Numbered from the stretch's first letter, positions 1 to 5,757 are shown. The stretch: 8,683 nt of DNA from Acidimicrobiaceae bacterium (GCA_003152555.1 PMAL01000100.1:8791-17473); one strand, 5' to 3'. The notes: generated from the letters alone by a model not told the origin. Translations and numbers: made by a program.

Positions 1-284
1 TGCGCGACACCGTGTGCTCTCGTTCGTGCGTCGTTGACCAAGTGAACATCTTGTTCAATGAGATGAGCTCTGACGTCGTGAGCACGGTCATGGCCTTCAA
101 GAACTCCGATGACGTCCCTCCCTTGGCCCGCGCACATACTGACGACCCGGACGGGGCCTTCCGATCGGGTGCTCAATGTCTCGCTAAGCCTTCTCTGGAC
201 AACGACTAATCGTCGGCTAATTGACGAATTCGGATCCTCGTATGCTGAGTGCCAGTTCGTCCAGTGTTCGTTGGTCGTCACCAC
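1..284 (-). CDS. Class I SAM-dependent methyltransferase, N-terminal part (runs off left edge)
   Basis: The minus strand is open from a GTG at 284 (a second GTG follows at 281) to the window edge, giving 94 residues of the N-terminus. The product is a probable methyltransferase with a Rossmann-type SAM-binding fold. Motif I is clear at residues 47-57 (VVSMCAGQGRD), and the acidic residue ending the second beta strand is probably E77 in LIEQD, which in this fold contacts the SAM ribose. Upstream of motif I, residues 10-20 (NWHSAYEDPNS) followed by a helix with RRLVVVQRRL resemble actinobacterial proteins annotated only as class I SAM-dependent methyltransferases. The substrate cannot be read from this part. 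The gene is divergent from the DUF2237 gene, with an 81-base spacer. There is no Shine-Dalgarno sequence at normal spacing; a TATAGC at about 6-9 bases before the GTG may be a -10 box, which would imply a leaderless mRNA. The plus-strand open frame over 12-209 is its shadow. Confidence 0.8.
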   Translation of the reverse strand, partial: MVTTNEHWTNWHSAYEDPNSSISRRLVVVQRRLSETLSTRSEGPVRVVSMCAGQGRDVIGVLEGHDRAHDVRAHLIEQDVHLVNDARTRAHGVA

Positions 285-365
285 TTGAACGCTATAGAAA
301 CTCCCGGCCCTTTCCATGTCACGAGTTGCAATGTGTACTTCTGGCTCATCGGCGATACTGGGTTC

Positions 366-758
366 ATGGATGAACGAAATGTTCTAGGCGGGTCCTTAGA
401 GCCCTGTGGCGCCGATCCCGTAACGGGCTTCTTCCGTGACGGGTGTTGTTCTACGGGGCCTGAGGACTTAGGAAGTCATACCATTTGCGCCGTAGTCACC
501 GACGAATTTCTCCAGCACCAAAGGTCCATAGGCAACGACCTGAGCACGCCAATTCCTCAATACGGCTTTCCGGGGCTGGCGCCCGGTGACCGCTGGTGCG
601 TCACTGCCGGTAACTGGCTCAGGGCTCATAATGACGGAGCAGCCGCATTCGTTGTTCTGGCCTCGACGCACGAACGTGCGCTTGAAATCGTGCCGCTCGA
701 CGCACTCCGGGAGCATGCCGTTGATGTGCCATCCGGGCCGGGCGATCTCGACGTGTGA
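366..758 (+). CDS. DUF2237 family protein
   Basis: This 130-residue protein belongs to the conserved DUF2237 family, whose biochemical role is unknown to me. The family's core motifs are nearly all present: NVLGGSLEPCGADP at residues 5-18, GFFRDGCCSTGPEDLGSHT at 21-39, a GNDLSTP segment at 56-62, YGFPGLAPGDRWCV at 66-79, and a C-terminal LEIVPLDALREHAVD stretch at 106-120. The paired Cys27-Cys28 and the Trp-Cys at 77-78 are typical. The length matches the usual 120-130 residues, so I start at the ATG at 366, four residues before the first motif. A GTG at 249 would add 39 residues that do not look like the family and would overlap the start of the divergent methyltransferase. It is followed closely by the DinB-family gene and may be co-transcribed with it. 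Confidence 0.88.
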   Translation: MDERNVLGGSLEPCGADPVTGFFRDGCCSTGPEDLGSHTICAVVTDEFLQHQRSIGNDLSTPIPQYGFPGLAPGDRWCVTAGNWLRAHNDGAAAFVVLASTHERALEIVPLDALREHAVDVPSGPGDLDV

Positions 759-802
759 GGGTTTGTGCACTTCCTAGATATCATCGCTGCGTGCGTCACT
801 CA

Positions 803-1309
803 ATGATGGACGATGCGTTCAATCACCATGTCTGGGCGGCGTTGCGGCTGATTGACGCGTGCATCGAACTCACGTCCGAACAGCTCGACGACACCTGCAG
901 GGGAACCTACGGATCGATACTGCAGACGTTTCGCCATCTCGTGGGTGCCGATGCGTTCTACCTGACCATCTTGGGCGTGAGCGACGTGCCTTCGGTTGAT
1001 GAGGACACGATGGACCTGCCCGAACTTCGACACGTGATGGAACAATTGGGAACCGTGTGGACGGCGTTCTTGTCTCTTAATCTTGAGCCCGACTTCGTTA
1101 TCGAAGAACACGAAGAAGATGGATACGAGCGTCGCGCGCCCGTCTCAATTCGCCTCGCGCAGGCGCTCGACCATGGGACTGATCACCGGAGTCAAATCTG
1201 CACGATTTTGGCCACGCTGGGTATTGAAGCTCCAATTATTGACGTTTGGGAGTATGGAATTGTCGTCGGTCGAATCTTCGAAAAGATCCCTACGGGCGAG
1301 TCCCGTTAG
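803..1309 (+). CDS. DinB-family protein
   Basis: A 168-residue protein of the DinB/YfiT-like four-helix-bundle family (metal-binding, often thiol-dependent transferases; the substrate is not predictable here). The evidence is the N-terminal helix with HHVWAALRLIDACIELT, a second helix with ILQTFRHLVGADAFYL, and a third with LAQALDHGTDHRSQI. The three metal-binding histidines of the family are H45, H124 and H128, counted from the ATG at 803. The start is uncertain: ATG codons at 803 and 806 lie just before the first helix, as usual in the family, but neither has a visible Shine-Dalgarno sequence. A GTG at 755 is in frame and overlaps the stop of the DUF2237 gene as GTGA, which would suggest translational coupling and 16 extra residues. 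Either way the two genes look like one transcription unit. Confidence 0.83.
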   Translation: MMDDAFNHHVWAALRLIDACIELTSEQLDDTCRGTYGSILQTFRHLVGADAFYLTILGVSDVPSVDEDTMDLPELRHVMEQLGTVWTAFLSLNLEPDFVIEEHEEDGYERRAPVSIRLAQALDHGTDHRSQICTILATLGIEAPIIDVWEYGIVVGRIFEKIPTGESR

Positions 1310-1560
1310 TTTGGTTGAATAGAACTCAACGTTGATTGGACGACCATGGGCATCGTACAAAAAGAAACCGGACAGGGCCAGGCTCACCACCACGCGCCAG
1401 TGCGCGACTTCGCGGCCGACGCCAATGAACGAGAACGCACGCCGGACAGTCTCGAACACTGGAAGTGCCTCGGCGTAGGGTGCGACCGGAAGTGGGCGCT
1501 GCCTCCCGGAGAGAAGCCAAAGGGATAGACGACGATCCGACGTTCGCGAGCGAATCAGAT
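1310..1560. other. Gene-poor stretch with two weak ORFs
   Basis: No convincing gene is visible between the DinB-family stop and the lipoprotein stop. On the plus strand, ATG 1346 to 1528 encodes 60 residues, hydrophilic, with a CX4C pair in WKCLGVGCDRKW near the C-terminus that could be half a zinc site; only a weak GGA precedes the start. On the minus strand a frame open from about 1570 and with a GTG at 1459 has protein-like composition and one hydrophobic segment (WRVVVSLALSGFFL), but it runs on to 1145 through the DinB-family gene. The two candidates overlap each other, so at most one is real. Just after the DinB stop there is a perfect 10-bp palindrome, TCAACGTTGA (1326-1335), preceded by another GTTGA at 1314-1318; this is too weak to call a terminator. 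Confidence 0.3.
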
Positions 1561-1737
1561 TTAGTACGCAGTACCACCAGAACTAGACGTAGTGGTTGTC
1601 GTACCGTGATGCCCACCAGCGCCCCCGCTTGCGCCACTCGAACCACACGCGGCTAAAGCTACGCCCGCGACAGCGACGAATACGATCGCCGCGACACGCC
1701 GAAACGTCTTACTGTTTCCAAGTTCCTTGATCCGCAC
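1561..1737 (-). CDS. Very short putative lipoprotein with Gly/Ser/Thr-rich tail
   Basis: A 58-residue predicted secreted lipoprotein. The GTG at 1737 is chosen because GGAAGG lies 8 bases upstream; a TTG at 1803 would add 22 residues without benefit. The N-terminus has positive charges (K4, K10, R13, R14), a hydrophobic stretch at residues 15-30, and a lipobox VALAAC with the lipidated Cys at 31. After cleavage only 28 residues would remain: CGSSGASGGAGGHHG, then TTTTT, SSSGG, TAY and a TAA stop. Such a tail is normally the linker between a lipid anchor and a folded domain, but no domain follows. The other two frames after the stop do not show an obvious lost domain. It may be a real small surface peptide or the remnant of a larger lipoprotein. 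It is divergent from the PQQ-propeller gene, also predicted to be exported, with 245 bases between starts. Confidence 0.6.
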   Translation of the reverse strand: MRIKELGNSKTFRRVAAIVFVAVAGVALAACGSSGASGGAGGHHGTTTTTSSSGGTAY

Positions 1738-1827
1738 TATCTGACCCTTCCTGTTGATCAACCCGGAAAGGACTACAACCCCTCGTGGCTCACGTAATGA
1801 CAAATACCGCTGGGGTTTCCTGTTTGT

Positions 1828-1865
1828 TCACGCCGTCGGCAATTTCAGCAGGGTTAACGGCGTGA
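1828..1865. repeat. 9-bp inverted repeat between divergent genes
   Basis: The left arm TCACGCCGT (1828-1836) and right arm ACGGCGTGA (1857-1865) are exact reverse complements separated by 20 bases. It lies between the divergent lipoprotein and propeller genes. There is no T-tract on either side, so it does not look like an intrinsic terminator; an operator for a dimeric regulator is the simpler reading. No matching regulator gene is nearby. Confidence 0.5.
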
Positions 1866-1953
1866 CAACATGAAACAACCGGATCTTCTGCACCGACCTA
1901 TGCGGCGCTCGCTGAAAGTGGTTGAATGATTTCTAGCGGCTCTGACTTTTGCA

Positions 1954-1982
1954 TATATGAAAGTGGCAGTGGAAGGGGGGCG
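1954..1982 (+). promoter_or_regulatory. Putative -10 box and RBS of the propeller gene
   Basis: A TATATG hexamer at 1954-1959 could be a -10 box; no good -35 is seen at 16-18 bases upstream. The strong ribosome binding site GGAAGG (1971-1976) is 6 bases before the ATG at 1983. Together they support translation from 1983 and argue against the in-frame ATG at 1926, which lies upstream of the candidate -10. Confidence 0.45.
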
Positions 1983-3530
1983 ATGAAGGCGAGATCTGCC
2001 TCACGATGGACTCAATCCATGATGGCGCTGGCAGTTGTCGCACTTATCTCCGTGACCGGGATTGGCAACGCAGCGGTCGCTGCCAGCGGTGCGTCGGGGT
2101 CATGGCCGTACTCGAATGGCGATCTGTCGAACACACGTGACGCCGTTGGATCGACGATCACCTCGGCGAACGTGTCGACACTGAAAAAGGCGTGGACCTT
2201 CGTGCTGAAGGGCAAGTCGACCAAGAACGTCGGCGGGTACGGCACGCTGGCGGCGAACCCGATTGTCGTCAACAGCATTGTCTTCATGCAAGACCTGCAC
2301 TCGAACGTGTACGCGCTGTCACTCGCGACGGGCAATCTCGAGTGGTCGTATTTCGTGAACAAGAAAGAAAAGAGCGGACCGGGACCCAACGGCGTCGCCG
2401 TTGTCGACGGCGTGGTCTACGGCGCGACCCCGTTCGCCGTCTTCGCGCTCAACGCCACCACGGGTCACCAACTCTGGTCCAATGACAAACTCCTCAAAAA
2501 GGGACAGGGAAGCTTCGGGATTCAGCCACAGGTGGCCAACGGCCGGGTCTACGTAGCGAGTCAGTACGGGCTCGTACCGGGAGGGGGAGTGCTGCTGGCT
2601 TTAAACGCCACGAACGGCAAACGCATATGGACGTTTAAGACCGTGCCAAAGCCGGATGAGGGGGCGCAGTCGCTCGGCCTCGGTGCAGGCGGCGCGTGGG
2701 AAACACCGCTTGTCAGTCCCGACGGATCGGTGACGTTCGGCATTGGCAATCCGTATCAGACTATGGCGTCGGCGATATCCAATCCCGGCAAATTGCTCTA
2801 CACCGACAGTGTGGTCAAACTCAACGCGGCGACCGGCAAACTTCGTTGGTACTACCAGGCAGTGAGCAACGACTTCAAGGACTACGACATGCAGGCCTCT
2901 CCAATCTCAACGACCGCCAACGGAGTGCCGGTCATAATTGGCGGCGGCAAGATGGGCACTGTCTACGAGATGAATGCCGCCACCGGCAAACTGATGTGGA
3001 AGACACCGGTCGGCGCACACGACGGCCATGACAACGATTCAACGAAGGCCCTATCGGGCAACAGCAAGATGACTGTTCCCTATACCTACGAGCCGGGCGC
3101 GCTGGGGGGCATCCTCACCAACATGGCCGTGGCGGGAAACACGGTCTACGTGGTGACTTGTAACTTCGCCTTTAGATTCACCAACACCGATCAGGTCAAT
3201 GGCCTCAACGTGGGCAAGAAGATCTCTGGTGATGTTGAAGCCCTCAATGTCGTCACGGGCAAGGTCGAATGGAAGACGCCGGTGGACAGCCTGCCGCTCG
3301 GCGCCGCAACAGTGTCCAACAACCTGGTATTCACGACGCTGGTGAACGGCGAGTTACTCGCTCTCAACCGCACAACCGGTGCGATTGCCTTCACTCAGCA
3401 GTTGCCGAGGGCCACGAATTCGCCGATCGCCATTGCGGGCAATACGGTGATCATCCCGGCGGGCGGACCGAAATACGGGAAAGGCATGGGACCGGCGCAG
3501 ATAGTTGCGTACAGACTGCCGCCGGCGTAG
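1983..3530 (+). CDS. Secreted PQQ-type beta-propeller protein (quinoprotein alcohol dehydrogenase-like)
   Basis: A 515-residue exported protein with a PQQ-dehydrogenase-like propeller. A Sec signal peptide covers about residues 1-33 (charged start, hydrophobic core, cleavage near AVA/AS). At least seven blades carry the repeat ending in A-x-x-G-x-x-x-W or a close variant, at about residues 110-124, 154-166, 205-217, 278-290, 328-340, 419-431 and 459-471; the last lacks the Trp. The N-terminal NGDLSNTRDA and the LKKAWTF segment resemble quinoprotein alcohol dehydrogenases. FGIGNP (Asn256) resembles the metal-binding Asn motif, and WYYQAVSNDFKDYDMQASP (Asp300, Asp302) resembles the catalytic Asp region. 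The vicinal Cys pair typical of methanol dehydrogenases is absent; the mature protein has one Cys. Catalysis with PQQ is therefore possible but unproven; a non-enzymatic propeller is the alternative. Its stop lies 5 bases from that of the convergent membrane gene. Confidence 0.82.
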   Translation: MKARSASRWTQSMMALAVVALISVTGIGNAAVAASGASGSWPYSNGDLSNTRDAVGSTITSANVSTLKKAWTFVLKGKSTKNVGGYGTLAANPIVVNSIVFMQDLHSNVYALSLATGNLEWSYFVNKKEKSGPGPNGVAVVDGVVYGATPFAVFALNATTGHQLWSNDKLLKKGQGSFGIQPQVANGRVYVASQYGLVPGGGVLLALNATNGKRIWTFKTVPKPDEGAQSLGLGAGGAWETPLVSPDGSVTFGIGNPYQTMASAISNPGKLLYTDSVVKLNAATGKLRWYYQAVSNDFKDYDMQASPISTTANGVPVIIGGGKMGTVYEMNAATGKLMWKTPVGAHDGHDNDSTKALSGNSKMTVPYTYEPGALGGILTNMAVAGNTVYVVTCNFAFRFTNTDQVNGLNVGKKISGDVEALNVVTGKVEWKTPVDSLPLGAATVSNNLVFTTLVNGELLALNRTTGAIAFTQQLPRATNSPIAIAGNTVIIPAGGPKYGKGMGPAQIVAYRLPPA

Positions 3531-3535
3531 GGCCG

Positions 3536-4021
3536 TTACCGGGTGGGGCTCGACTGCCCTTCGTGGTCAAAATTCCGCCGTCGGCGGATTTCGCGGACGT
3601 GGAGCACACACGTAAGCACGATGCCCAGGAAGATCAATGTCTGCACCACGTTGATGATCCGTGAGCCTTGACCCAATAACTCAACCACCAGCAACGCCAG
3701 CCACGCAAGTGCGAAGAGAACGCAAATAGGAAGCCACTTAGTTCTATCGGAAAGTTTCGTACGCGGAAGATCTGTCGCGAATTTCCGTGTGATGATGAAC
3801 CCGATTCCCAGCGTTAGCGAAAGACATTCTCCGCTAAAGAAGGCGACCTGGCTCACGATATATGGATCACCGCGCGGCACGTAGTCTTCGTTTATGCCTC
3901 TTAGCGCAGGAGGGATCCAGAGGGCGAAAGCAAGGAGAGACCCCAAAAGTAACGGGGCAATCGTCAGTACTATCCGCGATGTTCGGGAAACTCTGAACAG
4001 CCGCAGATTTGATAACCGCAT
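3536..4021 (-). CDS. Small four-helix membrane protein of unknown function
   Basis: A 161-residue integral membrane protein I cannot assign to a named family. Hydrophobic segments lie at about residues 17-37, 54-77, 97-117 and 121-141, flanked by a basic N-terminus (R3, R7, R10, R13, R16) and a basic C-terminal tail with REIRRRR. The positive-inside rule suggests that both ends are cytoplasmic. The loop between helices 1 and 2 has INEDYVPRGDPY. The ATG at 4021 is chosen because GGAGG lies 4 bases upstream (GGAGGTGTG-ATG). An in-frame ATG at 4054 has no ribosome binding site, and a still longer reading from 4171 adds residues of unlikely composition. It converges on the propeller gene, with no room for a classical terminator between the stops. 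About 180 bases upstream, up to a weak hairpin after the tRNA, hold no other gene. Confidence 0.65.
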   Translation of the reverse strand: MRLSNLRLFRVSRTSRIVLTIAPLLLGSLLAFALWIPPALRGINEDYVPRGDPYIVSQVAFFSGECLSLTLGIGFIITRKFATDLPRTKLSDRTKWLPICVLFALAWLALLVVELLGQGSRIINVVQTLIFLGIVLTCVLHVREIRRRRNFDHEGQSSPTR

Positions 4022-4199
4022 CACACCTCCGGCTTCGACTCGAACATCACTCATAAAGTGCCCACACCATAGAGGGCCACGCGGCTTGCCCGTCGGTCTG
4101 CCAGGATTTGCAATGAGGCGACTGGCCCTCCGAGAATGACAGTCGTGGACTGCAGGAACTGTCGGGCCCATTTAAGAGCGCGCGCGGACACTTCAAGGC

Positions 4200-4213
4200 G
4201 CGTGCAAACACGC
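4200..4213. terminator. Weak hairpin after tRNA-Pro
   Basis: GCGTG (4200-4204) and CACGC (4209-4213) form a 5-bp stem with a 4-base loop, two bases beyond the CCA end of the minus-strand tRNA. On the tRNA strand no T-run follows, so termination there is doubtful; it may act in 3' processing or be incidental. Confidence 0.25.
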
Positions 4214-4215
4214 TT

Positions 4216-4294
4216 TGGTCGGGCTGGGGAGATTTGAACTCCCGATCTCTCGGCCCCCAGCCGAGCGCTCTAGACCAAACTAAGCCACAGCCCG
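4216..4294 (-). tRNA. tRNA-Pro (anticodon GGG)
   Basis: The full cloverleaf folds on the minus strand. The acceptor stem CGGGCTG (4294-4288) pairs with CAGCCCG (4226-4220), followed by discriminator A and an encoded CCA (4218-4216). The D stem is GCTT/GAGC with a loop containing GG. The anticodon stem CTCGG/CCGAG holds the loop CTGGGGG, giving anticodon GGG at 4258-4256. The T arm is GGGAG-TTCAAAT-CTCCC. It reads CCC, and CCU through wobble. The gene begins 31 bases after the stop of the 50-residue ORF on the same strand. Confidence 0.96.
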
Positions 4295-4319
4295 CGAAGC
4301 GAAAATCTTAGTCGCTTCG
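4295..4319. repeat. 8-bp hairpin abutting the tRNA 5' end
   Basis: CGAAGCGA (4295-4302) and TCGCTTCG (4312-4319) are exact reverse complements around a 9-base loop. On the minus strand the stem ends directly at the first base of tRNA-Pro and begins 6 bases after the small ORF's stop. There is no T-run, so it may be a weak terminator for the thiO unit or a structure affecting processing of a thiO-thiS-tRNA transcript. Confidence 0.5.
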
Positions 4320-4325
4320 GAGCCC

Positions 4326-4478
4326 TTAACTTTGCTGGAAGGAACCGTGGGGCTGCTCCGGATTAGTCAGCCAAGCTCGCGCTTCACACAAGTGGAGGAT
4401 GGTTTCACCGGTCGCCTTAGCGATCAAGGCCTGATGGATTCGTTCGTCGAGTTCTTGCACTAGTTCATCCACAGTCAT
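4326..4478 (-). CDS. Small 50-residue protein of unknown function in the thiO-thiS unit
   Basis: A 50-residue soluble protein that I do not recognise. The ATG at 4478 has a strong ribosome binding site (AAGGAG, 5 bases upstream) and lies 14 bases after the thiS stop, so translation is likely. The sequence starts MTVDELVQELDERIHQALIA, probably a helix. A second segment reads GETILHLCEARAWL with a single Cys at residue 31, then NPEQPHG and a short tail before TAA. There is no signal peptide or membrane segment. It is the third gene in the thiO-thiS direction, where thiG is found in many thiamine operons, but it is far too short to be ThiG (about 250 residues) and has none of its sequence. Its placement suggests a link with thiS expression or function, but that is only inference. 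Confidence 0.65.
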   Translation of the reverse strand: MTVDELVQELDERIHQALIAKATGETILHLCEARAWLTNPEQPHGSFQQS

Positions 4479-4492
4479 GTTCTCTCCTTCGT

Positions 4493-4687
4493 TCAACCGC
4501 CCGCCACAGCATTGACAATTTCGACGACGTCACCGTCATGTATTGACGTTGACACCCATTCGCCGCGGCGAATGACTTCGCCATTGATCGCCACAGCAAC
4601 GCCCTTAGGCTCGATTGCCATTTCGTTCATCATTGCCGTTACCGAGTCAAACACTTCAGCGTGTTCGACGCCATTCACGCGTATCAC
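4493..4687 (-). CDS. thiS: Sulfur carrier protein ThiS
   Basis: A 64-residue ubiquitin-like sulfur carrier of thiamine biosynthesis. The C-terminal Gly-Gly (63-64), needed for adenylation by ThiF and thiocarboxylate formation, is intact. The fold-typical segments are present: an N-terminal IRVNG strand, a central VAVAINGEVIRRGEW stretch at about residues 30-44, and HDGDVVEIVNAVAGG at the end. In the pathway the thiocarboxylate passes sulfur to the thiazole synthase ThiG. The start is a GTG that overlaps the thiO stop as GTGA (4687-4684), with AAGGA 5 bases upstream, so it is translationally coupled to thiO. MoaD-like carriers also end in GG but are longer and differ in the core; the thiO neighbour settles the assignment. 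Neither thiG nor thiF is in the window. Confidence 0.93.
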   Translation of the reverse strand: MIRVNGVEHAEVFDSVTAMMNEMAIEPKGVAVAINGEVIRRGEWVSTSIHDGDVVEIVNAVAGG

Positions 4688-5757
4688 GCGGGTCCTTCAA
4701 CGAAGTTGAGTGCCCACTGCGCGGCCAGCGGGGCCAACGTGACGCCGTGTCGGTAGTGACCTGAGGACCAGGCCCAGCCGCCTAGTGGCAACGCCTCGAA
4801 GAATGGTCGAAGGTCGTCGCTCGCGGGCCTCAGTCCGAACCTATTTTCGAGAACCGTCGCGGTCTCTAGCGAGGGCACGATATCGAGCGCGTCGCGCAGG
4901 AGTCGCTGTAATTCTCCGACTTGTACGGAAAGATCAGAGCGTTCTTCGGCGGTCGCACCTAAGACGCAGTAACCACCGGGTCGACTGACCATGTAGAAGT
5001 TGCGACCGCGCACGAAGGCTCGCACCGTCGGCAGTGAACTCCGATCGACGCCATTGACGCGCATTGTCACACCGTGCACCGGACGCACGACATGGACTCC
5101 CGAGGTGACCGCGCCGCCCGGCACGTTAAGCGCGCCAGTGGCGAGGATACCTTTGGACGCGCTAAAACTGCCCGTCGCAGTTTTTGCTTGGACCCCAGCC
5201 GCGTCAGCGCTGACGCTTTGAACCACTTCCGTGACGACGTGGACGTCGAGGACCTCGAGCGCTCTCAAGAGAATGTCCACGGCCTGGTCGGGATCAACCC
5301 ACGCGTCATCGGGCATAAAAAGACCCTGAGTGATGCGGGCCGACAGCGCGGTGAAGAACTCAGCTGAACCTTCTCGATCGACTTCGTGACACGCGGCACC
5401 AAAACTGGACGCCACGTGCGCTGCTTGATCAACCAGCCGTCGATCGCTGACGTCCCAACCTACCAACAAAGTTCCCGTCTCGTGAATGCTGACTCGAGAT
5501 CCGGTCAGGGCAAATAGCTCGTCGGACAAACCGTGCCACATTATGACCGCACCGCTCTGTAGGGCGTAGTTGCTTTCCTCTCCAGGTGAGGTTTCGGCCG
5601 AGGGCGCCAACATGCCCGCGGACGCCCACGTGGCGCCGCGGGCCGGTGTCGGATCAAAAATGGTGACGGAATGGCCGGACTGTGCCAATCGAAATGCACT
5701 GGTCAGTCCTATGATGCCGGCACCAACAACGAGCGCCGTCGGCGACTCAGATTTCAC
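4684..5757 (-). CDS. thiO: Glycine oxidase ThiO (FAD-dependent)
   Basis: A 357-residue cytoplasmic FAD enzyme of the DAO family that oxidises glycine to iminoglycine (dehydroglycine), the precursor used by ThiG to make the thiamine thiazole. The FAD-binding GAGIIG is at residues 12-17 after a hydrophobic strand, the acid ending the next strand is D35, and GATWASAGMLAPSAE at 41-55 is a family hallmark. Near the C-terminus, GLRP (R310) and GHYRHG (R336) match the arginines that bind substrate carboxylate and lie 26 residues apart, as expected. The length is normal. The GTG at 5757 is the only sensible start; its ribosome binding site (GGTGAG) is very close, and a tiny ORF overlaps it. Relatives include sarcosine oxidase and D-amino acid oxidase; overlap with thiS favours ThiO. 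It is divergent from gltB. Confidence 0.93.
   Translation of the reverse strand: MKSESPTALVVGAGIIGLTSAFRLAQSGHSVTIFDPTPARGATWASAGMLAPSAETSPGEESNYALQSGAVIMWHGLSDELFALTGSRVSIHETGTLLVGWDVSDRRLVDQAAHVASSFGAACHEVDREGSAEFFTALSARITQGLFMPDDAWVDPDQAVDILLRALEVLDVHVVTEVVQSVSADAAGVQAKTATGSFSASKGILATGALNVPGGAVTSGVHVVRPVHGVTMRVNGVDRSSLPTVRAFVRGRNFYMVSRPGGYCVLGATAEERSDLSVQVGELQRLLRDALDIVPSLETATVLENRFGLRPASDDLRPFFEALPLGGWAWSSGHYRHGVTLAPLAAQWALNFVEGPA

Noticed and set aside
12..209. Plus-strand 65-codon ORF near the left edge
   Set aside because: It has no recognisable motif, and the opposite strand encodes a clear SAM-binding motif over the same bases.
226..237. Adjacent EcoRI and BamHI sites (GAATTCGGATCC), which look like a cloning polylinker
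   Set aside because: The methyltransferase frame runs straight through, and these bases encode the family-like YEDPNS segment, so it appears natural.
249..365. N-terminal extension of the DUF2237 protein from a GTG at 249
   Set aside because: The added residues do not match the family and would overlap the start region of the divergent methyltransferase.
1145..1459. Minus-strand ORF with a hydrophobic segment
   Set aside because: More than half of it is antisense to the DinB-family gene, it has no ribosome binding site that I can see, and I recognise no family; mentioned only within the gap entry.
1543..1554. Short hairpin TTCGC-GA-GCGAA after the lipoprotein stop as a terminator
   Set aside because: The stem is 4-5 bp with a minimal loop and no T-run.
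1926..1982. Upstream ATG (1926) as the start of the propeller protein
   Set aside because: It lies before the candidate -10 box and would bury the signal peptide behind 19 residues; the ATG at 1983 has a strong ribosome binding site.
2192..2485. Alternative-frame ORFs within the propeller gene
   Set aside because: They are Arg-rich shadow translations with no motif, while the main frame shows regular propeller repeats.
4138..4163. Repeats of ACTG/CAGT with a GACAGT...ACTGTC inverted pair upstream of the membrane gene
   Set aside because: The arms are only 6 bp and several alternative pairings exist, so it is not distinguishable from chance.
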